Positions 5,535 through 13,856 of a stretch of 36,172 bases of DNA are shown piece by piece. The stretch is from the NCBI RefSeq assembly GCF_010820565.1, contig NZ_JAAIJQ010000056.1, positions 1 to 36,172 on the forward strand, written 5' to 3'. Position numbers and translations under genes: made by a program. The stretch comes from Thiorhodococcus minor (lineage in GTDB: Bacteria; Pseudomonadota; Gammaproteobacteria; Chromatiales; Chromatiaceae). Below the pieces are notes generated by a model. It saw only the letters and a program-made list of their open reading frames with translations, had not been told where the DNA came from and ran no database searches. Numbering within the stretch: position 1 is the first letter of the stretch; each line of letters opens with the position of its first letter.

Positions 5535-8369
5535 ATGAGCGGCGCAATGGACGCAGGAACGGATATCGACTGGCAGGAGCTAGTGGGCACGCCGGCGCTG
5601 CTGCGCGCCTTTCCGGACCCGCTCTGGATCAAGGATTTAAGCGGGATCTATCGGGCCTGCAATCCTGCGTTCGAGCGCTTCTTCTCGATTCAGGATGTTC
5701 TCGGGCGCGCGGACCATGCGCTCTTTCCGGCGAGTCTTGCCCAGGATTTCGAGCGTCGCGAGCAGGTGCTCGTCTCGAGCGGCGAGACACAGCGCTACCT
5801 GCAGGCGGTCATCGCCTCCGATGGCGCCAACGTGAGCTATCTGGATGTGTCGCTCTCGCCGCTCACGGACACGCGGGGTCGGTTGGCGGGCATCCTGGGC
5901 ACGGGGCGCGGCATTCGTGCCGATCGCTGCGCGACCGAGGCAGCCTGGTATTCGGAATCCCGTTTCCATCAGCTCTTCGAGCAGATCGAGGCGATCTCGG
6001 TCCAAGGCTATGACCGCTATCGTCGCGTCATCTACTGGAACCCCGCCAGCACCGTTCTCTACGGCTACTCGGCGGAGGAGGCCATCGGCTGCCAGCTCGA
6101 GGACTTGATCATCCCCGATGCCATGCGCGACGCCGTCATCGCGGGCGTGGACGCCTGGGGCGAGGGCGGGCCAGCCATCTCCGCCGGCGAGCTCACCCTG
6201 AGGCGTGCGGACGGCTCGCCGGTCCATGTCTTCTCAAGCCACGTCATGCTGCAGGGCCCCGATGGGGAGCCGCAGATGTACTGCGTGGATATCGACCTGA
6301 GCGCGCGCAAGGCGGCGGAAGAGCAAGCCCGGAAGCTCTCCTTGGCCGTCGAGCAGAGCCCGGTGAGTATCCTCATCACGGATCTTGAAGGTCGTATCGA
6401 GTACGTCAACGAGGCCCTGATCCAGTCGAGCGGCTATCAGCGGGACGAGGTGATCGGCAAGAGCCCGCGGATCTTCAGCTCAGGGCTGACGCCGCGGCGC
6501 GTTTACGACCAGCTCTGGGCCGCCCTGAGTCGCGGCGAGGAGTGGCGTGGCGAGCTGGTGAACCGCCGTAAGGACGGGACGCTCTACACTGAGTCGGCCT
6601 TGATCACGCCCATCCGTCAGCCGGGCGGCGAGGTCTCTCATTACGTTGCGGTCAAGGCGGATGTCACCGAGGCCAAGCGGACGGCCGTGGAGCTGGAGCG
6701 CTACCGCTCGCATCTGGAAGAGCTGGTGGAGCAGCGCACCGCCGAGCTCAGCGAGGCGCGTCGGCAGGCGGAGGCCGCGAGCGAGGCGAAAAGCGCCTTC
6801 CTGGCCAATATGAGCCATGAGATCCGCACGCCGATGAACGCCATTCTCGGTCTGACCTACTTGCTCGGCCGCAATCTCAGCAGCGACGCCGATCGCGCCA
6901 TTCTGGGGCAGATCGATGACTCGGCGAGTCATCTCCTCGGAATCATCAACGATATCCTGGACGTCTCCAAGATCGAGGCAGGAAAGCTCAGCCTGCGCGA
7001 GCGCGACTTCTCGCTCGACGTCTTGCTCGGTCAGGTCGACTCCATGATCCGAGCACAAGCGGCCGCGAAAGGACTGAGGTTCGATTGCGTTAGCAGCGGC
7101 GTTCCGCGTGCGCTGCACGGCGACGACACGCGCCTGCGTCAGGCGCTGGTGAATTACCTGACCAACGCCGTAAAATTCACCTCCGCGGGCAGCGTCACCC
7201 TGCGTCTGTCGATCCTCGAAGAGACCCAGGACCAGATCCTGCTGCGTGTCGAGGTTGAGGACACCGGTATCGGCATCGCCGAGGACGATCTCGCGCGGCT
7301 GTTCGCGCCCTTTACCCAGGTCGATCATTCCACGGCGCGTCCCTTCATGGGAACCGGGCTCGGCCTGGTGATTACGCGCCGGCTCGCCCAGCTCATGGGC
7401 GGGGATGCCGGGGCCGAGAGCGCCCTGGGGCGTGGCAGTCTGTTTTGGCTGACGGCCCGACTCGGCAAGGCAGCTCAGGATGCTAGCGTCCAGGGTGATC
7501 GGGTCCCGGCCGGGGAGGACGCCGAGCAGTGCTTGGCTGAGCGCTACGCCGGCCTGCGTGTGCTGGTCGCGGAAGACGATCTCATCAACCGCGACGTCAT
7601 CCGGGAGCTGCTGCGGATCGTCGGTCTGGAAGCGGATTTCGCGGGCACCGGCCACGAGGTGATCGCCATGGCCTGCGCGAGCCGTTATCCGCTGGTGCTC
7701 ATGGATATCCAGATGCCCGAGATGGATGGACTGGAGGCCAGCCGCCGGCTCCGGGGGCGGGCGGACTGGCGCCCATGTCCGATCTTGGCGATGACGGCGA
7801 ACGCCTTCGAGGAGGATCGGCAGCGTTGTCGCGAGGCAGGTATGGACGACCATCTGTCCAAGCCCGTCGATCCCCAGCACTTCTACGCCACATTGCTTAC
7901 CTGGCTCGAGCGCTCGGACCTGGCCGGATCGGCGACGCATCCCGTCAAGCGGATTCCCAGGCCGATGCCGGCCGCGCGCGCCCAGGCCGTGGCGCGCGCG
8001 GGCTCGCTGATCGATCGCATCGCGACCCTGCCGGGCGTCGATGCCGCGGGCGCCTTGACGAAGCTGCAGGGCTACGAATCCCTCTACCAGAGCGTCCTTG
8101 GCAAGTTCGCTAGTCACCATGCGGACGATCCGGCACGGCTGCGCGAAGCCTTGGCGGCCGGGGACCGGGGAGGTGCGCGCCGATTGGCGCATACCCTCAA
8201 GGGGCTGGGGGGGACCCTCGGCTTCGTCGAGCTGCACGGTCTGATGTCGGAGATCCTGCATGCGATCGACGAGGGCCGAGACCTCGACGACCTCGGCCCG
8301 CGAATCGCCGCTGCCGAGGCGGCCCATGCCCGGCTGGTCGACAGCATCCGCTCGGCTGAGCCAGCATAG
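5535..8369 (+). CDS. Hybrid sensor histidine kinase (PAS-PAS-PAS-HisKA-HATPase-REC-Hpt)
   Basis: A 944-aa hybrid kinase with no membrane segment visible, so probably cytoplasmic. Order: a PAS near residues 20-130 (PDPLWIKDLSG), a second at about 140-255, a third at about 265-385 (ILITDLEGRIEYVN), and a coiled linker (LEELVEQRTAELSEAR). Then comes a HisKA domain with phospho-His H428 in NMSHEIRTPMNAILGL, an ATPase with N544 (N box), D576 in DTGIG and GTGLGL at 606-611, and a receiver with acidic pair D681/D682, phospho-Asp D724 (LMDIQMPEMDG), T754 and K776. Last is an Hpt domain with H886 in AHTLKG. All catalytic residues are present, so a full His-Asp-His relay can run within one chain. The final response regulator is not adjacent. 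A GAGG site precedes the ATG. The input signal is unknown. Confidence 0.93.
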   Translation: MSGAMDAGTDIDWQELVGTPALLRAFPDPLWIKDLSGIYRACNPAFERFFSIQDVLGRADHALFPASLAQDFERREQVLVSSGETQRYLQAVIASDGANVSYLDVSLSPLTDTRGRLAGILGTGRGIRADRCATEAAWYSESRFHQLFEQIEAISVQGYDRYRRVIYWNPASTVLYGYSAEEAIGCQLEDLIIPDAMRDAVIAGVDAWGEGGPAISAGELTLRRADGSPVHVFSSHVMLQGPDGEPQMYCVDIDLSARKAAEEQARKLSLAVEQSPVSILITDLEGRIEYVNEALIQSSGYQRDEVIGKSPRIFSSGLTPRRVYDQLWAALSRGEEWRGELVNRRKDGTLYTESALITPIRQPGGEVSHYVAVKADVTEAKRTAVELERYRSHLEELVEQRTAELSEARRQAEAASEAKSAFLANMSHEIRTPMNAILGLTYLLGRNLSSDADRAILGQIDDSASHLLGIINDILDVSKIEAGKLSLRERDFSLDVLLGQVDSMIRAQAAAKGLRFDCVSSGVPRALHGDDTRLRQALVNYLTNAVKFTSAGSVTLRLSILEETQDQILLRVEVEDTGIGIAEDDLARLFAPFTQVDHSTARPFMGTGLGLVITRRLAQLMGGDAGAESALGRGSLFWLTARLGKAAQDASVQGDRVPAGEDAEQCLAERYAGLRVLVAEDDLINRDVIRELLRIVGLEADFAGTGHEVIAMACASRYPLVLMDIQMPEMDGLEASRRLRGRADWRPCPILAMTANAFEEDRQRCREAGMDDHLSKPVDPQHFYATLLTWLERSDLAGSATHPVKRIPRPMPAARAQAVARAGSLIDRIATLPGVDAAGALTKLQGYESLYQSVLGKFASHHADDPARLREALAAGDRGGARRLAHTLKGLGGTLGFVELHGLMSEILHAIDEGRDLDDLGPRIAAAEAAHARLVDSIRSAEPA

Positions 8370-8395
8370 GCGCTCGGCTCCGAGCCCGAGGTGCT

Positions 8396-8836
8396 GTGCC
8401 CGTGCTTTTGAAATCGCTGCGTGCCCGGACGCATCCCGGGACTTCCGCCTATTTCGGCATCGCCCTATTCGGCGTGGCGCTGTGCGCCCTGGTGGTGATG
8501 CGGATGGAGCAGGAGCATCGCATGCGCGCCGATGGCGTGCGGGTGACCGCCGAGGTACAGGGTTTCGAGGGCGTTCCTGGTGGCAACGATTACCTGTACT
8601 ACAGCTATCGCTTCGGCGGCCGGCTCTACGAGGTGAGGGACTTGGTCTCCGATCGCATGAGATCCAGGCTCGGGCCAGGCGATGCCCTGCAGGTCTGGCT
8701 CTCGCCCGAGCGGCCGCAGAGCCCCTTGCTCATGGATCGGGGAGGCACGCCAGCTTGGGTGGGACTGCTGATCGGGGCGTCAATGGTCCTGGGCGGGCTA
8801 TTCGGCCTGACCCAGTTGCGGCGTCGCCCACCCTGA
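8396..8836 (+). CDS. DUF3592-type two-helix membrane protein
   Basis: A 146-aa protein with a hydrophobic helix near residues 18-36 (AYFGIALFGVALCALVVM) and another near 120-138 (WVGLLIGASMVLGGLFGL). Between them lies a beta-rich soluble segment (VTAEVQGFEG..., YYSYRFGGRLYEV, LGPGDALQVWLSPERP). This layout and the V-x-Y-P-E-R-like end of the soluble part match DUF3592 proteins, whose function is not known. It starts with GTG at 8396, with a GAGG just upstream. It lies 26 bases after the hybrid kinase stop and may be cotranscribed with it. Confidence 0.65.
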   Translation: MPVLLKSLRARTHPGTSAYFGIALFGVALCALVVMRMEQEHRMRADGVRVTAEVQGFEGVPGGNDYLYYSYRFGGRLYEVRDLVSDRMRSRLGPGDALQVWLSPERPQSPLLMDRGGTPAWVGLLIGASMVLGGLFGLTQLRRRPP

Positions 8837-8850
8837 AATCGGAAATTCGA

Positions 8851-8971
8851 ACCGCAAAGGCGCGAAGGACGCAAAGAAAAACAGAGGCATGGCCGATGCG
8901 CAGCCTTCATGTGCGGGGTGATCAGAATCGACTTCGCGCCCTGCTCAAATTCTTTGCCCACTCCCTGCGGC
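8851..8971. repeat. 9-base-periodic GCAAAGG/GCGAAGG intergenic repeat with inverted partner
   Basis: Positions 8851-8880 carry three near-repeats of a 9-base unit (CGCAAAGGC, GCGAAGGAC, GCAAAGAAA). About 70 bases on, 8949-8971 holds a decayed inverted counterpart (TTCTTTGCCCACTCCCTGCGG). Sequences of this type (CGCAAAGG.CGC.AAGGACGCAAAG) recur as intergenic elements in many GC-rich genomes and yield spurious ORFs. That generality is from memory. Here it fills the convergent gap between a plus- and a minus-strand gene, and could form a hairpin in either transcript. Confidence 0.5.
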
Positions 8972-11194
8972 TCAGGGGGCGCCCGTGCCGATATCGAGCA
9001 CCAGCTCCGATTTGCCGGACGGCCACTGGCCCTTGATGCGGTTGGTCGATTCGGGGCCGCTGAAGACGAGATAGCTGTATTTGCCATAGTGCGGCAGCTT
9101 GCGGGCGAGTGCCGGGACTTGCGCCGCGTCCGCGGCCGCGACCCAGCCAATGGGTGCCGCGTCGTCCCCGAGCGTCAGGACCTGGCTCTCGGTTCCGGTA
9201 TCGACGCGCTCCCCATCGACGACTAGCCGATGCGGGTCGAGGCTCAACGAATACGGCGCGCTGAGCTGCACCAGGCTGGGCAGATGCCTGTTCTCCCAGC
9301 CGAGCAGCCATACAGGCCGGTCATTGGGCAAAGCGTCGACCGAGGTGTCGTCCTCGACCCGCCAGTCGCGATGCCCTGCTTGCCAGGTGGCGGCGAGACG
9401 CCGGTAGGCTTTGCGCAACGCCTTGGGCGCGGCCGAAGGGATGAGGATGAGCCCCTCGTCCGAGCCGAAGAGGCTGCTCAGCGTCACGGGTGTCTCGCCC
9501 GGCAGCAGGGTGCGGAAGAGATCGAAGCTCGGATCCACGGCGATGCCTGTCGGTGCCTCGCCGAGCGCGATCGAGAAGGGGGTGTCCTCGGTCTTGCTTT
9601 CCATGTGAATGGTTAGGCGCTCGCCGCTGGCCTTGGTCACGACGACCGGGACACGCAAGGGGAAGGGGGCGCCCGGCTGGCGCTGGTGGATGTGTCCGCT
9701 GAGGCGGTAGCCGCCCTCTTGCGGCTCGACCACGACGTCTTTCAGGCCGAGCCGAGGCGCGCCCGGCTGGGTCGTCCAGGCGCCGAAGAAGCGCTTCAAG
9801 TCTTGGCCGCTCGCGGCGTCGAAGGCCTCGCGCAAGTCGTCGTAGCTGGCCTTGCGAAACTTGTTGTCGGCATAGAAGCGTCTCAAACCGGCCTCGAAGG
9901 CCGAATCGCCGAGACGCTGCCGCAGCATGTGGAAGAGCATGGCCGCCTTGCTGTAGCCGACGCCTTGCGAGGCCATGTTGTGCTTTCCATGGAAGGCGAC
10001 AAGCGGGAAATCCTGCCCCTCGCGCACATAGTCGCCGTAGCTCTTGAGCATGTCCCGTCGGGCTTGGGGTCCCTGGCCGGCCTGCTCCTTGATCCAGTAG
10101 TCGGCGAGATAGTAGGTCAGGCCCTCGCTCCAGTTGCCGCTCTCGAAGTCGATGAAGACGCTGTTGCCCCACCAGTTGTGGAGAATCTCATGCGGGTAGG
10201 AGGTACGAACGATGAACGGGAGACGGATGACCTGGGGGCCGAGCAGGGTGAACGACGGCATTCCATAGCCGGTCTCCCAGAAGTTCTCCACGAGCGCGAA
10301 CTTGGTGAAGGGATAGGGGCCGATCAGCTCGGAATAATGGGCGACATAGGTATGGGTTGCACGCAGGTAGCGCTCGGCGAGCGCAGGGTCGGGCTCGCGA
10401 AGATAGACCTGGGCCTCGACGTCTCCTGCGCTGGCGCGATAGAGCCTGTAGGGACCGGCAATGAGATAGATGTCGTCCTGGGGCAGCGGCTCCGTCCAGG
10501 TCGAAAGACCCCTTCCAGGCTTGCCCGCTCCGGCCTCGCCCGGGCCAGTGCCCTGGGAGACCGCCATCCAGCCATCCGGCAGCCGCACCTCCATGCGAAA
10601 GCGCTGCAGGGTGTCCGGAATGCGGGGATACCAACCGCTGTTGGCATTGAGAAAGACGCCTTCCGGCCCGATGACGCCCAGTGACCAGGCGCTTGCGCGG
10701 CCCATGCCCTCATCGATGCGACGCAGCCCGTGCTCGATTCGCCCCTGGTACCTGATGGTGACAGGCCCCTGAGCGTCGAGCTGCAAGAGGTACTTGCGCA
10801 GATTGCGCACTTGCTGAATCTCGCTCAGCCGCGCCGCACCCTTGAGGATCTCGGCCTGGAGGTTGGCGTGCAGCAGCAGTGTCCACTCGCTTTTTCCCGC
10901 CGGTAGCCGCATCTCGTCCTCGACCGTCAAGGCGTGATCCGAGGGATCGAGGCGGACCTCTAGGCGGTGCTCGACTTCCGGCATGTCCGGCGCCGCTGCG
11001 GCTGTCGCAGCGACACCCATGAGGATCAGCCAGACCGCAGATCGCGCTCCGCTGAGTATCGGGCTCAGGACGGATTCGAGCCAGTGCCTCGCCTCGGCGT
11101 GTGACAATGACGGACAATGCCCGGGCTTGCAGAGGCTCGCTCTGGGTGTGCAATTCGACCGACCTTCGGGTCTCTGACGATTAGGGGATCTCAT
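8972..11194 (-). CDS. M1-family zinc metallopeptidase (aminopeptidase-like)
   Basis: A protein of up to 740 aa in the gluzincin M1 clan. The zinc site is clear: H335-E-I-L-H339 followed by NWWGN, with the third ligand E357 in NWSEGLTYYLADYW, 18 residues on. The exopeptidase GAMEN-type loop is replaced by GYGMPSFTLLG, as in a subgroup of M1-like proteins. The N-terminal region from about residue 70 is a beta-sandwich typical of the family. A hydrophobic stretch with small residues (AVWLILMGVAATAAAA, residues 53-68) looks like a signal peptide, so the product is probably periplasmic. The start is uncertain. The ATG at 11194 has a GGAG but overlaps the start codon of the divergent chaN-like gene, while an in-frame TTG at 11107 would give a shorter leader. 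The substrate is not predictable. Confidence 0.85.
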   Translation of the reverse strand: MRSPNRQRPEGRSNCTPRASLCKPGHCPSLSHAEARHWLESVLSPILSGARSAVWLILMGVAATAAAAPDMPEVEHRLEVRLDPSDHALTVEDEMRLPAGKSEWTLLLHANLQAEILKGAARLSEIQQVRNLRKYLLQLDAQGPVTIRYQGRIEHGLRRIDEGMGRASAWSLGVIGPEGVFLNANSGWYPRIPDTLQRFRMEVRLPDGWMAVSQGTGPGEAGAGKPGRGLSTWTEPLPQDDIYLIAGPYRLYRASAGDVEAQVYLREPDPALAERYLRATHTYVAHYSELIGPYPFTKFALVENFWETGYGMPSFTLLGPQVIRLPFIVRTSYPHEILHNWWGNSVFIDFESGNWSEGLTYYLADYWIKEQAGQGPQARRDMLKSYGDYVREGQDFPLVAFHGKHNMASQGVGYSKAAMLFHMLRQRLGDSAFEAGLRRFYADNKFRKASYDDLREAFDAASGQDLKRFFGAWTTQPGAPRLGLKDVVVEPQEGGYRLSGHIHQRQPGAPFPLRVPVVVTKASGERLTIHMESKTEDTPFSIALGEAPTGIAVDPSFDLFRTLLPGETPVTLSSLFGSDEGLILIPSAAPKALRKAYRRLAATWQAGHRDWRVEDDTSVDALPNDRPVWLLGWENRHLPSLVQLSAPYSLSLDPHRLVVDGERVDTGTESQVLTLGDDAAPIGWVAAADAAQVPALARKLPHYGKYSYLVFSGPESTNRIKGQWPSGKSELVLDIGTGAP

Positions 11195-12362
11195 GTCGCT
11201 CCGCTCTCAACCAATCTCGGCCGCGCAGGCCGCTCTCATCATGCTTTCGCTGCTGCTCCCGGGGGCTCATGCGACACTCGCGGCCGACTCAGTTGCGAGT
11301 GCCGTCGATGGCAATCGAACCCGCGTGCTGGATGCCACCGATCTGACCGGTATGGATGCCCTGATTCGCAAGCTCATGGATCGTCGCGTCGTCTTCGTCG
11401 GCGAGCAGCACGATCGGTATGAGGACCACCTCAACCAGCTCGCGATCATCGAAGGGCTTCACGCAGGGGGCAAATCGCTCGCGATCGGGCTGGAATTCTT
11501 CCAGCAGCCGTTTCAGCAAGATGTCGACGACTATATCGAAGGCAAGATCGACGAGGCCGACTTCCTGCGTCGTACCCAGTATTTCGACCGCTGGCGTTTC
11601 GACTATCGGCTGTATCGTCCCATTCTGCGCTTTGCGCGCGAGCACGGGATTCCGGTGATCGCCTTGAACCTGGAGGCGGAGCTGACACGCAAGGTCGGCG
11701 ATGTCGGCATCGACGGGCTGAGCGAGGCGGAGCGCGCTAGGATTCCGGCCCAGATGGATCGTGGCGACCCGGCCTATCGGGACCGCATCGAGGCGGTCTT
11801 TCGCCACCATCCGGCGGACTATCAGCGCAACTTCGAGCACTTCTTCGAGGTCCAGCTGCTCTGGGACGAGGGCATGGCCGAGCGCGCCGCGGCCTATCTC
11901 GCGGAGAGCCCCGACAGGACGCTGGTCGTTCTGTCCGGCGGAGGGCACGTCGAATACGGTCAGGGAATTCCGAAACGGCTCATGCGCCGCCAGCGCGTCC
12001 CCATGGCGATCATCCTCAACGGGCAGGGCCGTGAGCCCGACGGCGCCGTCGCCGACTTCTTCCTCTATCCCCCGGAGGTCGAGCTGCCGCCATCCGGCCT
12101 GATGGGCGTCATGCTGAGCACAGACGAGGATGGCGAGGGGATTCGCATCGACGGCTTCGCGGAAGAGAGCGGCGCCAAGGCGGCTGGCCTCCAGACGGGG
12201 GACCGTATCGTCCGCATCGGGCGGCATCGCATCGCGGGCTACGCGGACGTCCGCATCGCCATGATCGACGCGCAGCCCAAAGACCTGGTGTCGGTCGAGG
12301 TGATCCGTGAGCACATGCTCGGCTCCGACGAGCACAAGACCTTCGAGGTGAGGCTGCGTTGA
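11193..12362 (+). CDS. ChaN-like protein (PF04187) with C-terminal PDZ domain
   Basis: A 389-aa exported protein. A signal peptide is visible at residues 1-31 (ALIMLSLLLPGAHATLAA). Residues about 55-290 are a ChaN/Cofac_haem_bdg domain, with the signature VVFVGEQHDRYEDHLNQL at 67-84, GLEFFQQPFQQDVDDY, and the VVLSGGGHVEYGQGIP motif. Characterised ChaN binds haem and is linked to iron uptake. Residues about 301-385 are a PDZ domain (GLMGVMLSTDEDG..., AGLQTGDRIVRIGRHRI). The PDZ suggests tethering to another periplasmic or envelope protein, possibly the divergently encoded M1 peptidase. AGGGGA lies four bases before the ATG. Its stop overlaps the start of trhP, implying coupled translation. Haem binding here is inferred from the family only. 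Confidence 0.85.
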   Translation: MSLRSQPISAAQAALIMLSLLLPGAHATLAADSVASAVDGNRTRVLDATDLTGMDALIRKLMDRRVVFVGEQHDRYEDHLNQLAIIEGLHAGGKSLAIGLEFFQQPFQQDVDDYIEGKIDEADFLRRTQYFDRWRFDYRLYRPILRFAREHGIPVIALNLEAELTRKVGDVGIDGLSEAERARIPAQMDRGDPAYRDRIEAVFRHHPADYQRNFEHFFEVQLLWDEGMAERAAAYLAESPDRTLVVLSGGGHVEYGQGIPKRLMRRQRVPMAIILNGQGREPDGAVADFFLYPPEVELPPSGLMGVMLSTDEDGEGIRIDGFAEESGAKAAGLQTGDRIVRIGRHRIAGYADVRIAMIDAQPKDLVSVEVIREHMLGSDEHKTFEVRLR

Positions 12363-13684
12363 CTGTCACGACCACCTCGGGGCCGGAGCTGCTGTCGCCG
12401 GCAGGCACCCTCAAGAATATGGGTTACGCCCTGGCCTATGGGGCGGACGCCGTCTATGCGGGGCTGCCGCGTTATAGCCTCAGGGTGCGCAACAACGATT
12501 TCGACCTCAAGCATCTGGAGGTGGGTCTGCGCGAGGCGCATGCGCAAGGCAAGCGTTTCTACCTCACCACCAACCTCATGCCGCATGGCGCCAAGCTGCG
12601 TACCTTCCTCGCGGACATGGAGCCGATCGTTGCACTGGGGCCGGACGCGCTCATCATGGCCGACCCCGGGCTTATCATGCTGGTGCGCGAGCGTTGGCCC
12701 GAGCTGCCGATCCATTTGTCCGTGCAGGCCAACACGGTCAATGCGGCAGCCGTGCGATTCTGGCAGGCGCAGGGCCTGTCGCGGGTGATCCTGTCGCGCG
12801 AGCTGTCCTTGGACGAGATTGCCGATATTCGCGACGCCTGTCCGGAGATCGAGCTGGAGGTCTTCGTCCATGGCGCACTCTGCATCGCCTATTCCGGCCG
12901 CTGCCTGCTCTCCGGCTACTTCAGCCACCGGGACGCCAATCAGGGCGCCTGCACCAATGCCTGCCGCTGGGAGTACAGGCTGATGCCCGAGCGGGAAGGT
13001 GAGTCCCTCGCCGGGTCTCAAGCGGGCGAGGCCCCACAGCCCGGACTGGGAAGGCATCCGGCCGCCGACGCTATCTATCTGCTCGAGGAATCCAATCGCC
13101 CAGGCGAGTACATGCCGATCCTTGAGGACGAGAACGGCACCTACATCATGAATTCGCGCGATCTGCAGGCGGTCGAGCAGGTTGGCAGGCTGGTCGAGAT
13201 GGGTATCGACTGTCTGAAGATCGAGGGGCGGACCAAGTCGCACTATTACGCGGCCCGGACGGCACAGGTCTATCGGGCCGCGATCGACGATGCCGTTGCC
13301 GGACGTCCCTTTCGCGTCGAGCTCAAGGAGGCGCTCGAGGGTCTCGCCAATCGCGGCTACACCCAGGGCTTCTACCGTCGGCACGCGCCCGCCGAGCTGC
13401 AGAACTATGCCGATGGTGTCTCGCGCAGCCAGCGCCGCATCTTCGTCGGCGAGATCTCGTCGTCCGGCGCGGATGGCTGGGCCGAGGTCGAGGTGAAGAA
13501 CCGCTTTGCCGTGGGGGACCAGCTGGAGCTGATGACACCCGAGGGCAACGACCGCTTCCCGCTCGAAGCCATGACCGACCAGGACGGGGCGGCACTCGGC
13601 GTCGCCCCGGGTGCCGGCTGGCGTGTGCGCATCCCTATCCCTCGGCCTGCCAGCCCCTTGAGCCTGCTGACACGCGCCCTTTGA
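12359..13684 (+). CDS. trhP: U32 peptidase-family tRNA hydroxylation protein TrhP (YegQ)
   Basis: A 441-aa U32-family protein of the YegQ/TrhP group, which in Escherichia coli is needed to make 5-hydroxyuridine at wobble position 34 of tRNAs. Visible marks: ELLSPAGTLKNMGYALAYGADAVY at the N-terminus, the HLSVQANTVN segment, and four cysteines C175, C182, C198 and C202 in the block HGALCIAYSGRC to NACRWEY that likely bind an Fe-S cluster. A later KIEGRTKSHYYAA motif is also present. Translation starts at a TTG (12359) that overlaps the previous stop as TTGA, preceded by GAGGTGAGG. The start codon choice is forced because no in-frame ATG with a ribosome site precedes the conserved region. Coupling with a ChaN-PDZ gene is unusual. 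Confidence 0.9.
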   Translation: MTVTTTSGPELLSPAGTLKNMGYALAYGADAVYAGLPRYSLRVRNNDFDLKHLEVGLREAHAQGKRFYLTTNLMPHGAKLRTFLADMEPIVALGPDALIMADPGLIMLVRERWPELPIHLSVQANTVNAAAVRFWQAQGLSRVILSRELSLDEIADIRDACPEIELEVFVHGALCIAYSGRCLLSGYFSHRDANQGACTNACRWEYRLMPEREGESLAGSQAGEAPQPGLGRHPAADAIYLLEESNRPGEYMPILEDENGTYIMNSRDLQAVEQVGRLVEMGIDCLKIEGRTKSHYYAARTAQVYRAAIDDAVAGRPFRVELKEALEGLANRGYTQGFYRRHAPAELQNYADGVSRSQRRIFVGEISSSGADGWAEVEVKNRFAVGDQLELMTPEGNDRFPLEAMTDQDGAALGVAPGAGWRVRIPIPRPASPLSLLTRAL

Positions 13685-13795
13685 ACTCGGACGTCTGCGG
13701 CTGATCGGCGCATGGAGCCTGGCGGTCTCAGCGCCACAAGGACCTCGGTGAACGGCGTGCTTGGAGATCGGCTTCGATGGCAGGGCGCGACGGCG

Positions 13796-13832
13796 GGCGC
13801 CAATGCCCGCCGCGATGACGGGCGTTGGCGCC
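13796..13832. terminator. GC-rich hairpin between convergent trhP and DHOD-like genes
   Basis: A 14-bp stem (GGCGCCAATGCCCG / CGGGCGTTGGCGCC, one G-U pair) with a 9-base loop lies in the 172-base gap between two convergent genes. There is no T-run, so it could slow or end transcription from both sides, or act with Rho. Confidence 0.5.
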
Positions 13833-13856
13833 GTCCCGAGGCGCGAGGGACCCGGG

